From Thalassobacillus pellis (GTDB lineage: Bacteria > Bacillota > Bacilli > Bacillales > Halobacillaceae): 64,000 nt of DNA. Shown piece by piece: positions 7,267 through 16,405 of this stretch (the stretch's first letter is position 1; every line of letters begins with the position of its first letter). The translations under genes were made by a program, and so were the position numbers. A model generated the notes under the pieces. The model saw only the letters and a program-made list of their open reading frames with translations. It was not told where the DNA came from and searched no databases. Location of the stretch: the NCBI RefSeq assembly GCF_016908295.1, contig NZ_JAFBDO010000003.1, positions 62,001 through 126,000 of the forward strand, written 5' to 3'.

Positions 7267-9845
7267 ATATTGTTCAAAAGCTGACCCTTCGCCATATGAA
7301 AAAGAACAAGCGCAGGACACTGGTCACTCTCATTGGTGTCATTATTTCCGTAGCTATGGTGACGGCGGTAGTCACGCTTTCAGTATCTTTTCTGGATGTG
7401 ATGAAGCGACAAACCATTTCCGAGAGTGGGGAGTGGCACGTCCAGTATGAAAATGTGGATGCACAACAGGTAGAAGCTATAGAGAAAGATGAACATACGA
7501 AAAAACTTATCATCGAAAATGAGCTGGGATTTGCAGAGCTTGAACAATCCGCTAATAAAAGTAAGCCTTATGTATTCATAAAACAATTCAATGGACAAGG
7601 GCTAATGCAGTTTCCTATTGAAATAAAGGAAGGCCGTCTGCCGAAGAAGGAAACGGAGGTTATAATTTCCGAAGAGCTTTTGAACGATGGGGAATTGGCT
7701 TATGAAATAGGGGATCAGCTAACCTTGAAAGTGGGACCAAGGTATAAAGAAGGTACCAACTTGCCTTTAACACAGAGGGACCCCTTGCAATCCAATGAAC
7801 ACGGGGTTACCGAAAGCATTCGGGTAGAATCAACAGAAAATTTCACCATTGTAGGCGTTATGGAACGCCCGGCCTGGGAGCCATCCTGGTCACCAGGATA
7901 TACCATCGTCGGTTATATCAACCAGACGCAACTGAAAGCCGCCCAAAAAGTAGATGCAATTGTGGTATTAAAAGATGTGACGGGATCCCTGTACGAGCAT
8001 GCGGAAGCATTAGCTGAAAAACATGGTATTGAAAAAGTTTCTTTTCATAGTGAACTTCTTCGTTATTATGGAGTTTCCTCCAACAATAATTTGAACCGTA
8101 CCATGCTGATGCTTGCTTCAGTGATTATGGCTGTCATTATCATCGGGTCTATTGCACTAATTTATAATGCGTTTGCCATCAGTGTTTCTGAGCGGACAAG
8201 GCATCTGGGCATGCTCTCCAGTGTAGGGGCGACAAAAAAACAAAAACGAAATGCTGTATTATTTGAAGGGGTAATCATAGGATTGATCAGTATCCCGGTC
8301 GGTTTACTGGCGGGGACAGGTGGAATCGCCATCACTTTTTCCTTCATAAATTCTTACCTTGGAGGTGCACTTGGAATTCCGCAGAAGCTTGAGGTAGTGG
8401 TTACTCCGGTATCGATTACAGCTTCATGCATAATTTCGATGGCGACTATTTTCTTTTCAGCTTACCTCCCTGCACGAAGAGCTTCGAACATCTCTGCCAT
8501 TGATGCGATTTGCCAAAGTCAGGACGTTAAGCTATCCAGAAAAACAGTCAAATCTTCTCCTTTAGTCAGGAAGCTTTTCGGGATAGAGGCGGAAATTGGC
8601 CTTAAAAATATGAAAAGGAATAAACGAAGGTACCTGGCTACGATCTTTTCACTAGTCGTCAGCATCGTCCTCTTCTTATCCGTATCTTTTTTCACAAATA
8701 ACTTGAAAAAGTCTTATGAGGTTTCACAGCAGGATATCAATTTTGACATACGCGTAGCCGGGAGCAGCCAAATGGGTTCATCAGACTTTGATCCCTTTAC
8801 CAACTTGAGGAATGTTACGGATTCCATTATCATTCAGCAATTGGATTTAAACACGTTTGTGGAGTCGGAATTGATCGCTGATCCGTTGAAAGAAGTGGTG
8901 AAACAGGATGAGAGTGTCCTTGAAAACGGAAAATATCCTTATTACGTGGTGCTGCATGCTTTAGATAAAAAGAGCTTCCAAAGGTATTCGAAAAAAGCAG
9001 GAGCAGATATGGAAAACCTTAAAAATGGAGAACATCCGGGTGTGATTCTTATTGGGGAAATCAGCTATCAAGACGTGCAAAGCGGAAAGTTCCATGAAAT
9101 AAACCCCATCCATACCACTACAGGCAAGGTGCTGGATTTGTTCTATATGAACCCTGAAACTGAAAAACGGAAACTTATCAATAAAGTAGAGATCAGTGCC
9201 ATAACAGATGTCGTGCCAATGGGAGTAAATACAGCTGGCCTTGGCGGTATGGATTTAATCGTTTCTACAGAAATGATCGATGAAATAATCACGGAACCCG
9301 TTGGCCAGAAAAGAACAACTTTGTATATGGAAAGCTCGGATCCAATGTCGACCCAACGGGCACTGGAAGATGTAAAAAAATCAGGGATGTATGTGTATAA
9401 TGTCCATCAGGAACGCCAAAAAGATGAGCAGGCTGTCATGCTTTTGTCCATCTTTGCATATGGATTCATCGCATTGATTACAGCCATTTCAATTGCAAAT
9501 ATATTCAATACGATTTCTACAAGCATCTCCCTGAGAAAACGAGAGTTTGCCATGTTGAAATCTATGGGCATGACGCCAAAAGGTTTTGATAGAATGATCC
9601 ATTATGAAAGTGTTTTTTATGGAATCAAAGCCCTGATGTATGGCTTGCCGATCGCGCTTGTTGTCATGTTCCTTTTACACTTATCCTTTGGAAATACCTT
9701 TGACTATGGAATCTTAATGCCATGGTGGGATATCATCTTTGTAATTGTCGCTATCTTTTTAATTGTAGGAATAGCCATGTTGTATTCAATTCGTAAAATT
9801 AAAAAGGAAAATATTATTGAAGCACTGAAACAGGAAAATATCTGA
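7263..9845 (+). CDS. Large ABC permease with two FtsX domains
   Basis: An 860-residue membrane protein. Segment layout: helix near 18-45, extracellular domain to about 278, three helices to about 415 (first FtsX domain, with the SSVGATKKQKRNAVLFEG motif), helix near 455-475, a second extracellular domain to about 722, and three final helices (second FtsX domain, with MLKSMGMTPKGF). BceB permeases are usually about 650 residues with one such domain, so this is the tandem-domain type. With the kinase and regulator upstream it probably senses and removes, or extrudes, an envelope-active peptide; that role is inferred from context. Confidence 0.9.
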   Translation: MNIVQKLTLRHMKKNKRRTLVTLIGVIISVAMVTAVVTLSVSFLDVMKRQTISESGEWHVQYENVDAQQVEAIEKDEHTKKLIIENELGFAELEQSANKSKPYVFIKQFNGQGLMQFPIEIKEGRLPKKETEVIISEELLNDGELAYEIGDQLTLKVGPRYKEGTNLPLTQRDPLQSNEHGVTESIRVESTENFTIVGVMERPAWEPSWSPGYTIVGYINQTQLKAAQKVDAIVVLKDVTGSLYEHAEALAEKHGIEKVSFHSELLRYYGVSSNNNLNRTMLMLASVIMAVIIIGSIALIYNAFAISVSERTRHLGMLSSVGATKKQKRNAVLFEGVIIGLISIPVGLLAGTGGIAITFSFINSYLGGALGIPQKLEVVVTPVSITASCIISMATIFFSAYLPARRASNISAIDAICQSQDVKLSRKTVKSSPLVRKLFGIEAEIGLKNMKRNKRRYLATIFSLVVSIVLFLSVSFFTNNLKKSYEVSQQDINFDIRVAGSSQMGSSDFDPFTNLRNVTDSIIIQQLDLNTFVESELIADPLKEVVKQDESVLENGKYPYYVVLHALDKKSFQRYSKKAGADMENLKNGEHPGVILIGEISYQDVQSGKFHEINPIHTTTGKVLDLFYMNPETEKRKLINKVEISAITDVVPMGVNTAGLGGMDLIVSTEMIDEIITEPVGQKRTTLYMESSDPMSTQRALEDVKKSGMYVYNVHQERQKDEQAVMLLSIFAYGFIALITAISIANIFNTISTSISLRKREFAMLKSMGMTPKGFDRMIHYESVFYGIKALMYGLPIALVVMFLLHLSFGNTFDYGILMPWWDIIFVIVAIFLIVGIAMLYSIRKIKKENIIEALKQENI

Positions 9846-9860
9846 GAGAGCATTGGAAGG

Positions 9861-9897
9861 AAAAGGAGCGACTGTCCGAAGTAGTCGCTCCTTTCTT
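9861..9897 (+). terminator. Rho-independent terminator
   Basis: AGGAGCGACT pairs with AGTCGCTCCT and is followed by TTCTT. It closes the regulator-kinase-ABC operon 16 bp after the permease stop. Confidence 0.8.
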
Positions 9898-9947
9898 GAC
9901 AGACAGTATATGGGGAAAGGCGCTAATGGTTTTGTGTACCTGCATCT

Positions 9948-10019
9948 CTTTATGCTCGAGGCAGCGGAGAATAAGCTCGCCGGCCCCACTTTATGCTCGA
10001 GTCAACAGAGAATTTTCTC
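9948..10019. repeat. Imperfect 31-bp tandem-spaced direct repeat
   Basis: Two copies begin with CTTTATGCTCGAG, at 9948 and 9989 (41 bp apart), and continue with a similar GAGAAT block. Nearby are several TGCA-containing words (10069-10125). The stretch 9898-10177 has no convincing gene. It could be an operator zone for the AraC-type gene that follows. Confidence 0.45.
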
Positions 10020-10177
10020 CCCATATTCCACTTTAAGATCGGCCTTCAATATTTTGCATCAAGTCATGCCTGCACAAAGCTGAGCCTGCAAAAAAGTTAA
10101 TCCTGCATAATCGTGCACAAAAAGTCGGGTACATACATTTTACTCTTGCTATTCTATTGGTGAAGGAGGTCACTGCA

Positions 10178-11050
10178 ATGGATTTACTCAAGCATATGAA
10201 TGAAGCAATGAACTATATCGAAGAAAACCTGACGGAAGAAATAGATTTCAGGGTGGTTGCAAGGTTAGCCCAATGCTCTGAATACCACTTTAAAAGGATG
10301 TTTCCTTTCCTTGCAGGAATTACATTATCAGAATATATCCGTCGCAGACGCCTTAGCCTGGCTGCATTCGAACTTCATCATAGTTCCTTAAGAGTAATTG
10401 ATGTGGCGGTTAAATATGGGTATAATTCACCAGATTCGTTTAGTAGAGCTTTTCATAGTTTACATGGTGTAACCCCGTCAGAAGCAAGAAAATGTGGCCG
10501 GCAATTAAAAGCTTTTCCGCGGATGACCTTCCAATTATCAATAAAAGGAGTAGATGAAATGGATTATCGAATTGAACAGAAAGATGCTTTTAATGTTGTG
10601 GGGGTCATGAAAAGAGTTGCCATAATCTTTGAAGGAGAAAACCCGGAAATTACGGAAATGTGGAAAACCTTGACGAAGGAAAAAATGAGTCAGTTAAAGA
10701 AACTCTCTAATATCGAACCTGATGGTATGATTCAGGCTTCCACGAACTTTTCAGAAGGCCGTATGGAAGGAAAAGGGCAACTTGATCACTATATAGGAGT
10801 GGCAACAACAAAAGAGTGTCCTGAAAATTATTCAAAACTTGAAGTTCCTGCTTTAACATGGGCGGTATTCGAATCAACTGGGCCTTTTCCTGGTACATTA
10901 CAAGAAACATGGGGAAGGATTTACTCTGAGTGGTTTCCATCATCTAGCTATCAAATAACAGAAGGTCCCGAACTCTTGTCGATCAAAAGTGAAGATCTAA
11001 CAACATCATCTGTAAAGAGCGAAATTTGGATTCCTGTCACGAGAAAATAA
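10178..11050 (+). CDS. AraC-family regulator with GyrI-like effector-binding domain
   Basis: A 290-residue regulator. Two helix-turn-helix motifs lie at the N-terminus (about 1-105), with the signature [20 protein letters not shown]. The C-terminal half (about 125-290) is a GyrI-like/AraC-E-bind domain ([17 protein letters not shown] and [19 protein letters not shown]), which binds small hydrophobic molecules in relatives. The frame is open from 10157, but AAGGAGGT sits eight bases before the ATG at 10178. The target is unknown; no clear partner operon is adjacent. Confidence 0.9.
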   Translation: MDLLKHMNEAMNYIEENLTEEIDFRVVARLAQCSEYHFKRMFPFLAGITLSEYIRRRRLSLAAFELHHSSLRVIDVAVKYGYNSPDSFSRAFHSLHGVTPSEARKCGRQLKAFPRMTFQLSIKGVDEMDYRIEQKDAFNVVGVMKRVAIIFEGENPEITEMWKTLTKEKMSQLKKLSNIEPDGMIQASTNFSEGRMEGKGQLDHYIGVATTKECPENYSKLEVPALTWAVFESTGPFPGTLQETWGRIYSEWFPSSSYQITEGPELLSIKSEDLTTSSVKSEIWIPVTRK

Positions 11051-11106
11051 TTTTACTGGGCTGCTTTGCGCATTTTGACATTATTCTGACTTAGAATTTA
11101 CCATCT

Positions 11107-11143
11107 GGGCGATTATCCAATAGGAGATAATCGTCCATTTTTT
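11107..11143 (+). terminator. Rho-independent terminator
   Basis: GGGCGATTATC pairs with GATAATCGTCC, then ATTTTTT. It ends the AraC-type gene. Confidence 0.75.
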
Positions 11144-11301
11144 ACATGACCAGTTATTCATTCCATAGGCATGAATTTCGCAATAGCTGAATAAATTTTG
11201 AAACTATTATCAGAAGAGAGACGTACTTTAGTAGTAGTTAATAGGTAAGGGCGCTTTTATTACTCTGCTTTGATTAAATATGTATAAAGGTGTGTTTTAT
11301 T

Positions 11302-11418
11302 TTGGGTATTATAATAGCAATATTAACTATCATATCTTCCGCAGGGTTTCTATATTACTGGGGAAAATCAGGTTATGACTGGGGCACCACAGAACCAAAA
11401 AAGAAGAATGAAGAATGA
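11302..11418 (+). CDS. Very small membrane protein (38 aa)
   Basis: A TTG start with AAAGGTG about eight bases upstream opens a 38-residue frame: one hydrophobic helix (LGIIIAILTIISSAGFLYYW), then a short Gly/Trp segment and a charged tail KKKNEE. It sits between the AraC terminator and the hairpin at 11485, so it could be its own small transcript. I recognise no family. Support is the ribosome site, clean helix-plus-charged-tail design and flanking terminators. Confidence 0.45.
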   Translation: MGIIIAILTIISSAGFLYYWGKSGYDWGTTEPKKKNEE

Positions 11419-11484
11419 TTCTCGCAGTGTGTTATTCAGCAATTTAGCTTAGTCGTATCAGTGATTTGAAGTATACAAAAAGAG

Positions 11485-11520
11485 AAGGACTGCCACTATA
11501 TGTTAGGGGCAGTCCTTTTC
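11485..11520 (+). terminator. Rho-independent terminator
   Basis: AAGGACTGCC pairs with GGCAGTCCTT, then TTTC. It lies after the 38-aa frame and before rlmCD, and shows that the open frame upstream of 11590 is not part of that protein. Confidence 0.75.
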
Positions 11521-11589
11521 ATGATAGTTCGTTTTACTGCTGTCTTGCTTTTGTATATAATGAAGGGTCAAGGAAGAAGGGAAGTGCCT

Positions 11590-13083
11590 ATGAATAAACG
11601 AAAGAGCAATGGATATAAAAAATCAAAAAATAAATATAACCGCTCCAATAAACCTAAGGGGCAACAGCACAATGGGCGGGGAAGCCGAACTGCCAGCAAA
11701 CCAAAAGGCACCAAAAAGCATCAGCACAGCAAAAAGCCCGTAACCATAGAGGTGACCTGCTCCGGCTTAACCAACGAGGGTAAAGGCATTGTCGAGTGGG
11801 AAGGGAAGAAGCTGGAAGTAGCACATTTAATGCCTGGTGAAAAGGCAGTAGTAACCGTGTCGACCAGGGGGCGAAATGTTACCGCAGAGCTGAAGAGGGT
11901 GATTACTCCCTCAAATGACAGGATTAACCCGCCTTGTGTTCATTATTATGAGTGCGGCGGGTGTCAGCTGCAGCATATGAACGAGCAGGCGCAAAAGCGC
12001 TTCAAGCAGGAAACCATTGATAAACTTATGCAATCGTTCGGAAAACCGGAAGCTATTTTGACTATGGACCACCCGTATGATTATCGAAATAAAAGCCATA
12101 CAACATTCGGGCTGAATAAGGAGCGGCAGGTCATTGGCGGGCTGTACGCTCAGAACTCTCACCAGATCATACCGATGGAACGTTGTCTTATTCATGATCC
12201 AAAAGCGGACGAGATTGTCCAGACTATCAAGGAAATTATGAAGGGTTCTAAAATGCAGCCATACAACGAAGACACTGGGCATGGCTTTTTACGACACGTT
12301 CTAGTGAAGGTCGGTAAGGTCAGTGGGGAAATCATGGTAGTGCTTGTTGCTGCTTCCCCTGTTTTCAAGGGCAAGAAGAATTTTGTGAAAGCCCTGCGTA
12401 AGGCTCATCCAGAAATTACTACCCTCTTGCTGAATGTTAATAACCGGGACACCAGCATGGTTTTAGGCGACCAGGAGAAAGTGCTGTTCGGCAAAGGGAC
12501 CATAACGGATACCCTCTGTGGGCTTAAGTTCGATATATCAGCGAAATCCTTTTATCAGATCAATCCGGTCCAGACGGAAAAGTTATATGCGAAGGCCATA
12601 GAGATGGCAGAACTGACTGGAAAGGAAACCGTGATAGATGCCTACTGCGGAATTGGCACGATCGGCCTGATTGCCAGCCGAAAAGCTGGAAAGGTTATTG
12701 GTGTGGAGCAGAATAAGGATGCGGTCCGTGATGCCATCCATAATTCAAAGCGCAACGGCGTGAAGAATGCACGATTCTATCAGGGGGACGCTGGGCAGTT
12801 CATGGTGCAGATGGCAGCACGCGGGGAAAAAGCCGATGTAGTGATAATGGATCCACCACGGAGCGGAAGTGACGAAGCGTTCTTATCCAGTGTGGTGAAG
12901 CTGCAGCCGAAGCTGGTAGTGTATGTATCCTGTAACCCGGCTACACAGGCAAGGGATATGGGATATTTGGTGAAAAACGGTTATGCGGTTGAAAGCATTC
13001 AGCCGGTGGATATGTTTCCTCAGACCATGCATGTAGAAGCAGTAACAAAATTAGTACGGAAAGATAAAGCAGGTAACCAATAA
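11590..13083 (+). CDS. rlmCD: 23S rRNA (uracil-C5)-methyltransferase, RlmCD type
   Basis: A 497-residue SAM-dependent RNA methyltransferase of the TrmA/RumA family. Order: a Lys-rich basic N-terminal tail (about 1-50), a TRAM RNA-binding domain (about 53-110), an iron-sulfur motif with CVHYYECGGCQLQH, and the Rossmann domain with DAYCGIGTIGL, MDPPRSG and catalytic Cys in YVSCNPATQARD. In B. subtilis the single enzyme RlmCD modifies U747 and U1939. The start at 11590 is preferred because the upstream extension would span a terminator. The long basic tail is more than usual for the family. Confidence 0.92.
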   Translation: MNKRKSNGYKKSKNKYNRSNKPKGQQHNGRGSRTASKPKGTKKHQHSKKPVTIEVTCSGLTNEGKGIVEWEGKKLEVAHLMPGEKAVVTVSTRGRNVTAELKRVITPSNDRINPPCVHYYECGGCQLQHMNEQAQKRFKQETIDKLMQSFGKPEAILTMDHPYDYRNKSHTTFGLNKERQVIGGLYAQNSHQIIPMERCLIHDPKADEIVQTIKEIMKGSKMQPYNEDTGHGFLRHVLVKVGKVSGEIMVVLVAASPVFKGKKNFVKALRKAHPEITTLLLNVNNRDTSMVLGDQEKVLFGKGTITDTLCGLKFDISAKSFYQINPVQTEKLYAKAIEMAELTGKETVIDAYCGIGTIGLIASRKAGKVIGVEQNKDAVRDAIHNSKRNGVKNARFYQGDAGQFMVQMAARGEKADVVIMDPPRSGSDEAFLSSVVKLQPKLVVYVSCNPATQARDMGYLVKNGYAVESIQPVDMFPQTMHVEAVTKLVRKDKAGNQ

Positions 13084-13101
13084 AGGGTTCCTGCTTTTTT
13101 T
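13066..13101 (+). terminator. Terminator overlapping the rlmCD stop
   Basis: AAGCAGGTAACC pairs with GGGTTCCTGCTT and is followed by T6; the left arm lies inside the last codons of rlmCD. Confidence 0.8.
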
Positions 13102-13159
13102 AGTGCCGACTAATACTTGAAACCTTGCAAGAAAAATACATAAATGCTCTGTCCATATA

Positions 13160-13188
13160 ACTATCCTATTATATATACTCATACAATA
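13160..13188 (+). promoter_or_regulatory. Candidate mother-cell sporulation promoter for cwlJ
   Basis: CATACAATA at 13180-13188 matches the sigma-K -10 (CATAnnnTA) and its first eight bases match the sigma-E -10. An AC dinucleotide near 13160-13161 sits where a sigma-K -35 would be. B. subtilis cwlJ is transcribed in the mother cell, which fits. Confidence 0.45.
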
Positions 13189-13204
13189 CTTTGGGGGTGA
13201 AAAA

Positions 13205-13639
13205 GTGGCGAGAATAAAGTACACAAGCTCAGATGTTGGCTTAATGGCAAGAATGATGAGAGCGGAAGCTATAGGGGAAGGAAAGCAAGGAATGTTGTAT
13301 GTCGGGAACGTAATAGTTAATAGAGGGGTAGCGGATTGTTTAGACTTCAAAGATTTAAGAACCATTCGGGATGTCATCTTTCAAGTACAAGGAGGAAATT
13401 ATTCGTTTGAAGCTGTCCAGAAAGGTAATGTATTTTATCAAAGGGCTAGATCCGCTGAAAAAAGGCTGGCAAGGAAGAATTTAGAATTTTGGAGGGACCA
13501 CCCAGCGAAATTTGCTTTATGGTATTTCAACCCATATGGTCCATGTCCTTCCACATGGTATGGTCAACCTTTTACTGGTCAATTTAAAAACCATTGTTAT
13601 TATGAACCTGAAGCAGGAACATGTGCCAGTGTTTATTGA
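13205..13639 (+). CDS. cwlJ: Spore cortex-lytic enzyme CwlJ
   Basis: A 144-residue cell-wall hydrolase of the SleB/CwlJ family that degrades cortex peptidoglycan during germination. It has the family block MMRAEAIGEGKQGMLYVGNVIVNR with the catalytic-type Glu, RDVIFQVQGGNYSFEAV, and the C-terminal ALWYFNPYGPCPSTW. There is no signal peptide, as for CwlJ, which is deposited in the coat from the mother cell. GTG start behind GGGGGTG. The usual neighbour gerQ is not present here. Confidence 0.93.
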   Translation: MARIKYTSSDVGLMARMMRAEAIGEGKQGMLYVGNVIVNRGVADCLDFKDLRTIRDVIFQVQGGNYSFEAVQKGNVFYQRARSAEKRLARKNLEFWRDHPAKFALWYFNPYGPCPSTWYGQPFTGQFKNHCYYEPEAGTCASVY

Positions 13640-13714
13640 GAAGTGTACTTATAACCACGAGGGTCTTAGTGTATAGTCTGGGTAAGAAAACACGAGATGG
13701 ATCTTTTATGAAAG

Positions 13715-13746
13715 TAGACGGCTATTTTATAACAATAGCCGTCTAT
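13715..13746. terminator. Strong hairpin between convergent genes
   Basis: TAGACGGCTATT pairs perfectly with AATAGCCGTCTA. T-runs are short on both strands, so it may act as a weak two-way terminator for cwlJ and the membrane gene at 13882. Confidence 0.6.
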
Positions 13747-13881
13747 TCTATATAAGAATCTTTTTGGAGATACTGCCATATGGAGGAACAGAATTGATAA
13801 AGGTGCCGGGTGAAAATGAACATATAAATTAGAATAAGAACCATATATTCTGATTGTCTCGTACCCGAATCTTCAAAAGAG

Positions 13882-14109
13882 TTAAAAAAGAGCAAGTGGT
13901 GTAAAGATGAAAAATAATACCCCAAACATAATAGTAATATATCCATTACGTTTCTTCCTTTTCAAATCTTCTAATCCACTTAGTAATAGGATTAGTCCAA
14001 ATAGAAAACCATACCACGGTGACAATAACGTTACTGATTCCAATACAAACGAAGATAGTAGATAAATACCAAAAGAGACGGTAATAATCATCGACAGTAG
14101 CTTTAACAA
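13882..14109 (-). CDS. Small membrane protein resembling DUF3953/YczI
   Basis: A 75-residue protein with three hydrophobic segments and the middle motif LLLSGLEDLKRKKRNGY, which resembles the DUF3953 pattern of small Bacillus membrane proteins. TTG start behind AAAGGGGGT. Function unknown; the family call is from memory of the pattern and is moderate. Confidence 0.65.
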   Translation of the reverse strand: MLKLLSMIITVSFGIYLLSSFVLESVTLLSPWYGFLFGLILLLSGLEDLKRKKRNGYITIMFGVLFFIFTPLALF

Positions 14110-14328
14110 ACAACTACCCCCTTTCCTTCAGCATAGGCGTGGTTACTGAAAATACTATCACACTTTTTTGGTACCTGAGGGGTGTTTTCTTACATATTTA
14201 TCCCATTTGCAGCAGCGTAATATCTTTGCTGTTTTTCTTATTTTAGAGAAAAGGAAAATTGTTGCTCATTATGGAAATAGATAATGGAATAGTAGACTAT
14301 AAACAAAATGGAGGAAGGAGTTAAAGGA

Positions 14329-14808
14329 ATGGAAAAAACGGATTCAATCACGTTAAATGGTGTGAGAGAAATCGGGGAAAAGAAATTAGTCGGTTTTCGA
14401 GTAGTCTGCGAGGATATGAAAGGTTATGGTGAGGAAATACCAAAGACTTCTATGATGCTTGACAGACGAAAAGACGAGATAAAGCAGTTGATTGAGCCTG
14501 TAAAGCTTATTGGTGCTTTTAAAGCAGGAGAAACTTCCGAAGGAGACGATGGTTACTGGGTTTGTTATGAAGTGCGAGATTTTGAGGATATTCCTGAAGA
14601 TATGGTTTCTTTAATTATTCCTGAGCAGAAATATGCCGTACTACATTTCAAGGGTCATGCATCGGAAATTTTTAAGGTTTATACGCATCTACATAAATGG
14701 GTCAAGGAGAATGGATATCAGAGATCACCTGAGAAGTGGACGCTGGAAATCTACTCTGATTGGACGGAAAATGAAGACGAAGTAGATCTATGTGATCCAA
14801 TTGATTAA
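14329..14808 (+). CDS. GyrI-like small-molecule-binding protein
   Basis: A 159-residue stand-alone GyrI-like/AraC-E-bind domain without DNA-binding part. It shows the expected repeats: REIGEKKLVGFRVVCEDMKGYGEEIP at the front, EKYAVLHFKGHASEIFKVYTHLHKW-like second half, and EIYSDW near the end. The tail is acidic. Relatives bind hydrophobic cations or act as decoy receptors. The ATG at 14329 lies eight bases after GGAGGAAGGAG; the earlier ATG at 14308 would overlap that site. The second half resembles the C-terminal domain of the AraC-type regulator at 10178. Confidence 0.78.
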   Translation: MEKTDSITLNGVREIGEKKLVGFRVVCEDMKGYGEEIPKTSMMLDRRKDEIKQLIEPVKLIGAFKAGETSEGDDGYWVCYEVRDFEDIPEDMVSLIIPEQKYAVLHFKGHASEIFKVYTHLHKWVKENGYQRSPEKWTLEIYSDWTENEDEVDLCDPID

Positions 14809-14860
14809 TAACGAATAAAAATTCTTCACAGATGTTTCATCCGTTAGCGATTTTTACAAA

Positions 14861-14890
14861 TAAAAAATGGGCGACTACCGTCAGTCGCCC
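14861..14890 (-). terminator. Rho-independent terminator
   Basis: GGGCGACT pairs with AGTCGCCC across a six-base loop; on the minus strand ATTTTTTA follows. It ends the SGNH lipoprotein gene. Confidence 0.75.
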
Positions 14891-14928
14891 CTATGTTCAG
14901 CTGGTATAATGCAGCTTAGGATGGGGGT

Positions 14929-16167
14929 CTATTCGAACATGGAAAGGTCGATAGTTTCCGCCATTTTTTTATAACCGGCATCGTTAGGGTGGAGGTGGTC
15001 ACCCGCGTCATATTTAGGCAGGTAGCGTGCAGGGTTTTCCGGATTTCTCAAAGCTTTGTCGAAATCGATCACTCCATCAAACGCTTTACTTGTCCTGATC
15101 CATTCATTTACTTCCTGGCGGGTCTTTTCCCCTTTCTCTGTGTATAACCCTGAACCTTTAAAAGGAGTCAACGTGCCTCCATAAATTTTCAAACCTTCAT
15201 CATGAGCAGCTTCGATTATTTTTTTCATTTCCTCAATAATTTTATTCGCACCAATGTCCGGATGGTGTCGGATGTCATTTAACCCTTGATGAAGAATCAC
15301 TCCCTTGACACCTGTTTGAGTAAAAACATCCTGTTCTAGCCTTGCCATAGTCTTTTCCCCTTTTTTAGGAGGACTGTTCAACAATTGATTGGCAGAAATC
15401 CCTGCGTTCAAAACGGACAATTTAACTTTCGATTTTTTCTTGTTCATCCGTTTTGCTAAATAATCGGGCCAGCGATGGTTTGCATTCAAAGTCGAATGAT
15501 TGCCATTAGCAATCGAACTTCCCACGACCACAAGGGATCCTTTGACTGAAGTATCGGTTGTTACATCGATGCCGCCAAGCCAGAACCAAGCTTCTTCTTC
15601 CTTATCGAAAGAGGAAGCACTTGTGTCTGATACGTGATTTCCATCAGATATATAGGTGGTTTGCATCGAACGGGGATGCCAAGTTACAGGTCCAGTGTCA
15701 TCCTTAACGAAAAGACTGACAGCGAGGTTCTCCCCGTTTTTGACTTTGAAGGGGATAGGATCACTGTATACTACTTCGCCAGGGGGGATTGTCACTTGCT
15801 GATCACCTTTAAAGGAAATTTGCTTGGCAGTGCCTGGAACAGTTTCAGCTCCTTCGTTTGCAGCTGCTACTTGTACCTTTTCAATGGACAATGGATCTTT
15901 GCTAAACGCATTGGATAGCTGAATACGCATTTCATTGCCATCAATATGAGGGTGGACGATCATTCGTATGGTCTTGTTTTCAAAACCTTGTTGGGAAATC
16001 CCCTCTTTAAAAGGGGCCTGCATACTTGCTGACCAGGCAGCTACCCACTTAGTTTCATCGTCGCCATTTTCTATCTCATCAGCTTTTTCAGTCTCATTCA
16101 TACCCGTACAACCTGTTAACAATGCAAGGAATAATAAAACATAAGCCAGAAAAATTTTATACTTCAT
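14929..16167 (-). CDS. SGNH/GDSL-family esterase lipoprotein
   Basis: A 412-residue surface lipoprotein. The signal peptide ends in lipobox LLTGC (Cys20). An N-terminal beta-rich accessory domain covers about 40-200, then the SGNH hydrolase: block I GSSIANG (Ser kept, GDS changed to GSS), Gly of NAGISANQLL, block III HQGLNDI with Asn, and block V DHLHPNDAGY with catalytic Asp/His. It resembles the bacterial rhamnogalacturonan-acetylesterase-like group that works on polysaccharide esters; the substrate here is unknown. It is monocistronic. Confidence 0.88.
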   Translation of the reverse strand: MKYKIFLAYVLLFLALLTGCTGMNETEKADEIENGDDETKWVAAWSASMQAPFKEGISQQGFENKTIRMIVHPHIDGNEMRIQLSNAFSKDPLSIEKVQVAAANEGAETVPGTAKQISFKGDQQVTIPPGEVVYSDPIPFKVKNGENLAVSLFVKDDTGPVTWHPRSMQTTYISDGNHVSDTSASSFDKEEEAWFWLGGIDVTTDTSVKGSLVVVGSSIANGNHSTLNANHRWPDYLAKRMNKKKSKVKLSVLNAGISANQLLNSPPKKGEKTMARLEQDVFTQTGVKGVILHQGLNDIRHHPDIGANKIIEEMKKIIEAAHDEGLKIYGGTLTPFKGSGLYTEKGEKTRQEVNEWIRTSKAFDGVIDFDKALRNPENPARYLPKYDAGDHLHPNDAGYKKMAETIDLSMFE

Positions 16168-16344
16168 TAAAAAACACCCGCTTTGATCACATCTTTATTG
16201 ACTATTATAATGTAACGTTAATTTACCCATTTGTTAAAGGGACAATCAGCATATGAAAAAATACCAATATAACTATCAAATGTTCTAAAATTAAGTATTG
16301 CAAATTATGGAAGTAGATTGAAGGAGTTCCAGGATCACCTGCAT

Positions 16345-16392
16345 TAAAAAAGCCTTTCGTTAGTTCAGGGAACTTTTGAGAGGCTTTTTTTC
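16345..16392. terminator. Two-way terminator with a family-like hairpin
   Basis: AAAAGCCTTTCGTTAGTTC pairs with GAACTTTTGAGAGGCTTTT. T-runs lie on both strands. It ends the nucleotide-sugar operon and resembles the hairpin at 54626. Confidence 0.8.
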
Positions 16393-16405
16393 GTATTTTT
16401 AAATT

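Noticed and set aside
9898-10083. 76-residue frame after the ABC permease operon
   Set aside because: It begins within the terminator hairpin and covers the direct repeats; no family and no ribosome site.
11500-11589. N-terminal extension of the RlmCD frame
   Set aside because: The stretch includes the second half and T-run of a terminator; a good start lies at 11590.
12192-12374. Minus-strand frames within rlmCD
   Set aside because: Shadow frames of a conserved gene.
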